Below are positions 61,556 to 64,000 of a stretch of 64,000 nt of DNA, piece after piece; position 1 is the stretch's first letter, and each line of letters starts with the position of its first letter. This stretch comes from Dryomyza anilis (Eukaryota; Arthropoda; Insecta; Diptera; Dryomyzidae), in assembly GCA_951804985.1 (NCBI GenBank), contig OX638135.1, forward strand, positions 6,167,659-6,231,658, given 5' to 3'. Made by a program: the position numbers and the translations under genes. The notes beneath the pieces are model-generated. The model was not told where the DNA came from, did no database searches, and saw only the letters and a list, made by a program, of their open reading frames with translations.

Positions 61556-62068
61556 TGTTACGAAAATTCAGTCTACTGAAAACTGTTCTACGAGTTCGTA
61601 TCGCTGGATTGTGTACAAAATAAAAACACACTAATATTTGGTTTTAACTAGTATTAATTAACTTTATTTATTTAAATAACAACTTAAAGAATAATCACTT
61701 ATATCAAGTGCTGAATTTATACAATTTATCTTAACAATGTTCACTCACGAGACGCACTAGTTCACTATCAAATCACAACTGAAGTGAAGTACCTCAGATG
61801 CGGCTCCCTTATATACTGCATGCATCAGTTCGACACGTTTCGACAAGCTTCGACTTGTTTCGAGAACCTTCTACTTGTTTCGTGAATGACGCATGCTATT
61901 GGCATCTCATTCGCACTCATGTGTTTTAATGCGCTGATCTTCCATCTCTTTCTCGCACACTGCCTCAGTGCGCTGAATGATCTTCCGTCTCTTTCTAACA
62001 CATTGCTTAGTGCTCTCAATTGTCTTGCGTCTCATTTATTATTGTTGAATGCTTGCACAGTGGGACAA
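61556..62068 (-). repeat. 5' LTR of the gypsy element, truncated outer end
   Basis: Aligns with the 3' LTR from TGTTACGAAAATTCAG to CAGTGGGACAA and then stops: about 19 bp of outer LTR (ATTACATATTTTCGTAACA in the other) are missing. It also has about 80 bp (61890-61970, GCATCTCATTCGCACTCATG) absent from the 3' LTR, and lacks a 15-bp duplication near 55480. The TATA-like box is retained near 61815. Confidence 0.85.
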
Positions 62069-64000
62069 TATGTAAAATTATATGCAAAACCATTTTATTA
62101 TTAAAGATACATTAGCTGTATTCCCGTAGCGAGTGATGTAGAACTACAGCTCAATTTTCTATGCAAAGCATTACCAAACAATTAGAACCAGTTTCGTTTT
62201 TGGTTCAATTTCTGATCTGGTACTGTACGTTTCTAAAGTAATTTTCTTTGTGGTAATGTAATGCTATTGTGAATAATGCTTAAATAGAAGAAGAACTTGT
62301 TTTGCTAAAGAAAGAGCAGAAGAAAACAATGCTGTTAAATTTGTTAGGAAAAAGTTCACTTTACCGACCATAGCGAAAAAAAAATGTCCCCTCCCCGGTA
62401 TGTTCGCAAAAAAATACAAAATTAATAAAAAGCGCCGCCCGAACCTTGAAAAGTCAAAAATCGCGCGATTTTTTTTTTTTTTTTAAATTTCATTTTATCA
62501 GCAGCACATATATTTCTACTCTAGAAATCTAAAAATCTTAATATTATACATTCTTATATACTTTCTTCACAAAATTTAAGGAACACGTGTTCGTATAATT
62601 GTTGTTTTTCGATCTTGCTTTGTCTGTAACATTTGCTATTGAGACAATAGCGTTGTTCGTCTGTCAGCGCCATCTATTTGTTCGTGTGTATGTATGTAAA
62701 TATGTTGAAAGTAACTAAAAGCAATTATTTCGAAACTAAAATTATGTAGGTAATTTATTATTTATTTAGAACTTATTACCAATATGTATTTTTTATATTA
62801 AATGACTTGTTTGAATATATAATTTAATTAAATTGTTTATACTATTTTATTTTTATATAATTTAATCTATGTATTTATACTCTTTCTCCTCTTCTGCTGC
62901 CACTACTATTGGTTGATGTATAAACCTTCCGAACGTTACCCATAAGCATTGTATATTTTATTTAGATAACAATAGGATGAAATCAATTTGGTATATATAC
63001 GCTATTTCATAAAAAAAAATGTTTACGAACTGAAATCATCCCAATATTCGTAGGTTAAATCGGTTTTCTATATTTATAACATGAACATTCATACATACAC
63101 AGACACTTGCTTGCCTGGCTCTGCTTTGTTGTTCTATTCGTGAAAACACACACATGCATACAATGTATATCATGCCATTTTTGATACCTAAGAAAAAAGA
63201 ACATCTACATATCCAGACAAGTTGAACCCAAGAACTTAGTGTCTGAATATCTAGAAAATAGGTCTTAGTTACAGGGACGTAAATTCAGGTTTATCTTTGA
63301 AATTTAAAAAAACTGGAATCCAAAATTATATATAAGTGATAATATTTTATTATATAATACACATTTAATAGGTATTTATTTGTAAAAGGCGAGTTTAAGC
63401 AAAGTATATCGCCTTTGCCTTAAACGACCAAAGCCATCTATAACTGAATCAATATTAATTGTTTTAGTTTCTTCAAGTAGGAACAACTGGGGTCAGATTC
63501 TGAATCTAAGTGATAATGATAAATGATCAATTTTTTTCACTTCACAGAGATCAAATTTAAAGCTTCTTAATCCAAAAAAAAAACACTGTAAATAAGAATA
63601 TATTCTAGTAAAACATAATAATTTTGATAATTTTATTTATGTGATGAATTTTTGAAAAACTTTTCAAAACTGTCGGCTTTGTTTTCTTTTTCGTAAACTT
63701 TTGACAATAGTTACCACTTCACAGCACCATGAGAAGCGGAAATGTGTGAATTCACCAAAAAAACTTTTCACTTCACGATAACTCAGATCCAGAATCGAAC
63801 CCCAATATAACAGAATCGAAAAATAATAGCTGAAAAAACAGATGATGGAATTATGAAATATTTGTATGAAAAACAATCATCGACTTTGATTTTAAAGGTG
63901 ACCCCAAAGGAATGCTCTATTGAATGAGAAAATCGATATGGAGAATTTTCAGCGAAATCCGAATATGGGAAACGGACCCGCCGTGACCTCAAAGTAGGAG
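62069..64000. other. AT-rich flank with a dispersed repeat piece
   Basis: No gene is supported. 62345-62470 (AGTTCACTTTACCG, CCTTGAAAAGTCAAAAATCG) is a diverged copy of sequence found at about 49665-49800 and 52670-52805 in the duplicated segments. The rest, including 63650-64000, shows short frames without recognisable motifs. Confidence 0.55.

Larger units (their letters stand above)
55387..62068 (-). mobile_element. Ty3/gypsy-type LTR retrotransposon, decayed
   Basis: About 6.7 kb on the minus strand. Order in its own direction: 5' LTR (61556-62068), tRNA-Leu primer site, gag (60074-61525), protease, reverse transcriptase, RNase H, integrase (to about 55986), 3' LTR (55387-55837). The order RT-RNaseH-integrase marks Ty3/gypsy. 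No envelope frame lies between integrase and the 3' LTR. Pol is broken by stops, frameshifts and two internal tandem duplications, so it is not autonomous. Confidence 0.93.

Overview
The window is eukaryotic nuclear DNA from a higher fly (Diptera, Schizophora). One host gene is recognisable: cubitus interruptus (ci), the Gli-family zinc-finger transcription factor of the Hedgehog pathway, on the + strand. Five coding exons (19591-19952, 21146-21834, 39093-39605, 40754-40918, 41167-43749) join in phase to 1,436 codons plus a stop. Only the first short coding exon (roughly a dozen codons) is missing; I could not find it upstream, so 1-19590 is read as part of a first intron longer than 19.6 kb. 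Exons are GC-rich; introns and flanks are very AT-rich and packed with repeats. In Drosophila ci lies on the heterochromatin-like Muller F element, and this repeat load fits such a setting. The species is not resolved; a tephritid-like or related acalyptrate fly is a guess.

Layout. 1-11.6 kb: nested DNA transposons (a hAT-like element with exact 8-bp target duplications, holding a Helitron with a 15-bp minisatellite and a TA-flanked MITE) and two mini-me-like elements. 11.65-16.7 kb: a 5.1-kb array of the 9-mer AAAAATATT with two copies of a 145-bp spacer and higher-order structure. 17-21.8 kb: SINE and MITE fragments and the first two visible ci exons. 21.8-39.1 kb: the 17.3-kb third intron, with MITEs, SINEs, a (TA)n tract, a foldback carrying a GATC-type 9-bp array, a roughly 100-bp satellite, and a 7.4-kb inverted-repeat element whose core is a 5.8-kb, nearly invariant array of the 9-mer ACTTACTTT. 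39.1-43.7 kb: zinc-finger and C-terminal exons of ci. 43.7-54.5 kb: AT-rich flank, then two copies of a 2.6-kb segment, one interrupted by a hAT-like element that itself holds another hAT-like element; the other copy keeps the empty site. 55.4-62.1 kb: a decayed Ty3/gypsy retrotransposon on the - strand with an intact gag, a broken pol and a tRNA-Leu primer site. 62.1-64 kb: AT-rich flank.

The most unusual content is the set of three unrelated satellites that all have a 9-bp period inside one developmental gene. The largest would put hundreds of copies of a sequence matching the 5' end of U1 snRNA into the ci pre-mRNA, and hundreds of 5'-splice-site-like sequences into any antisense RNA. The regulatory ideas are inference; the repeat structures are read directly from the sequence.
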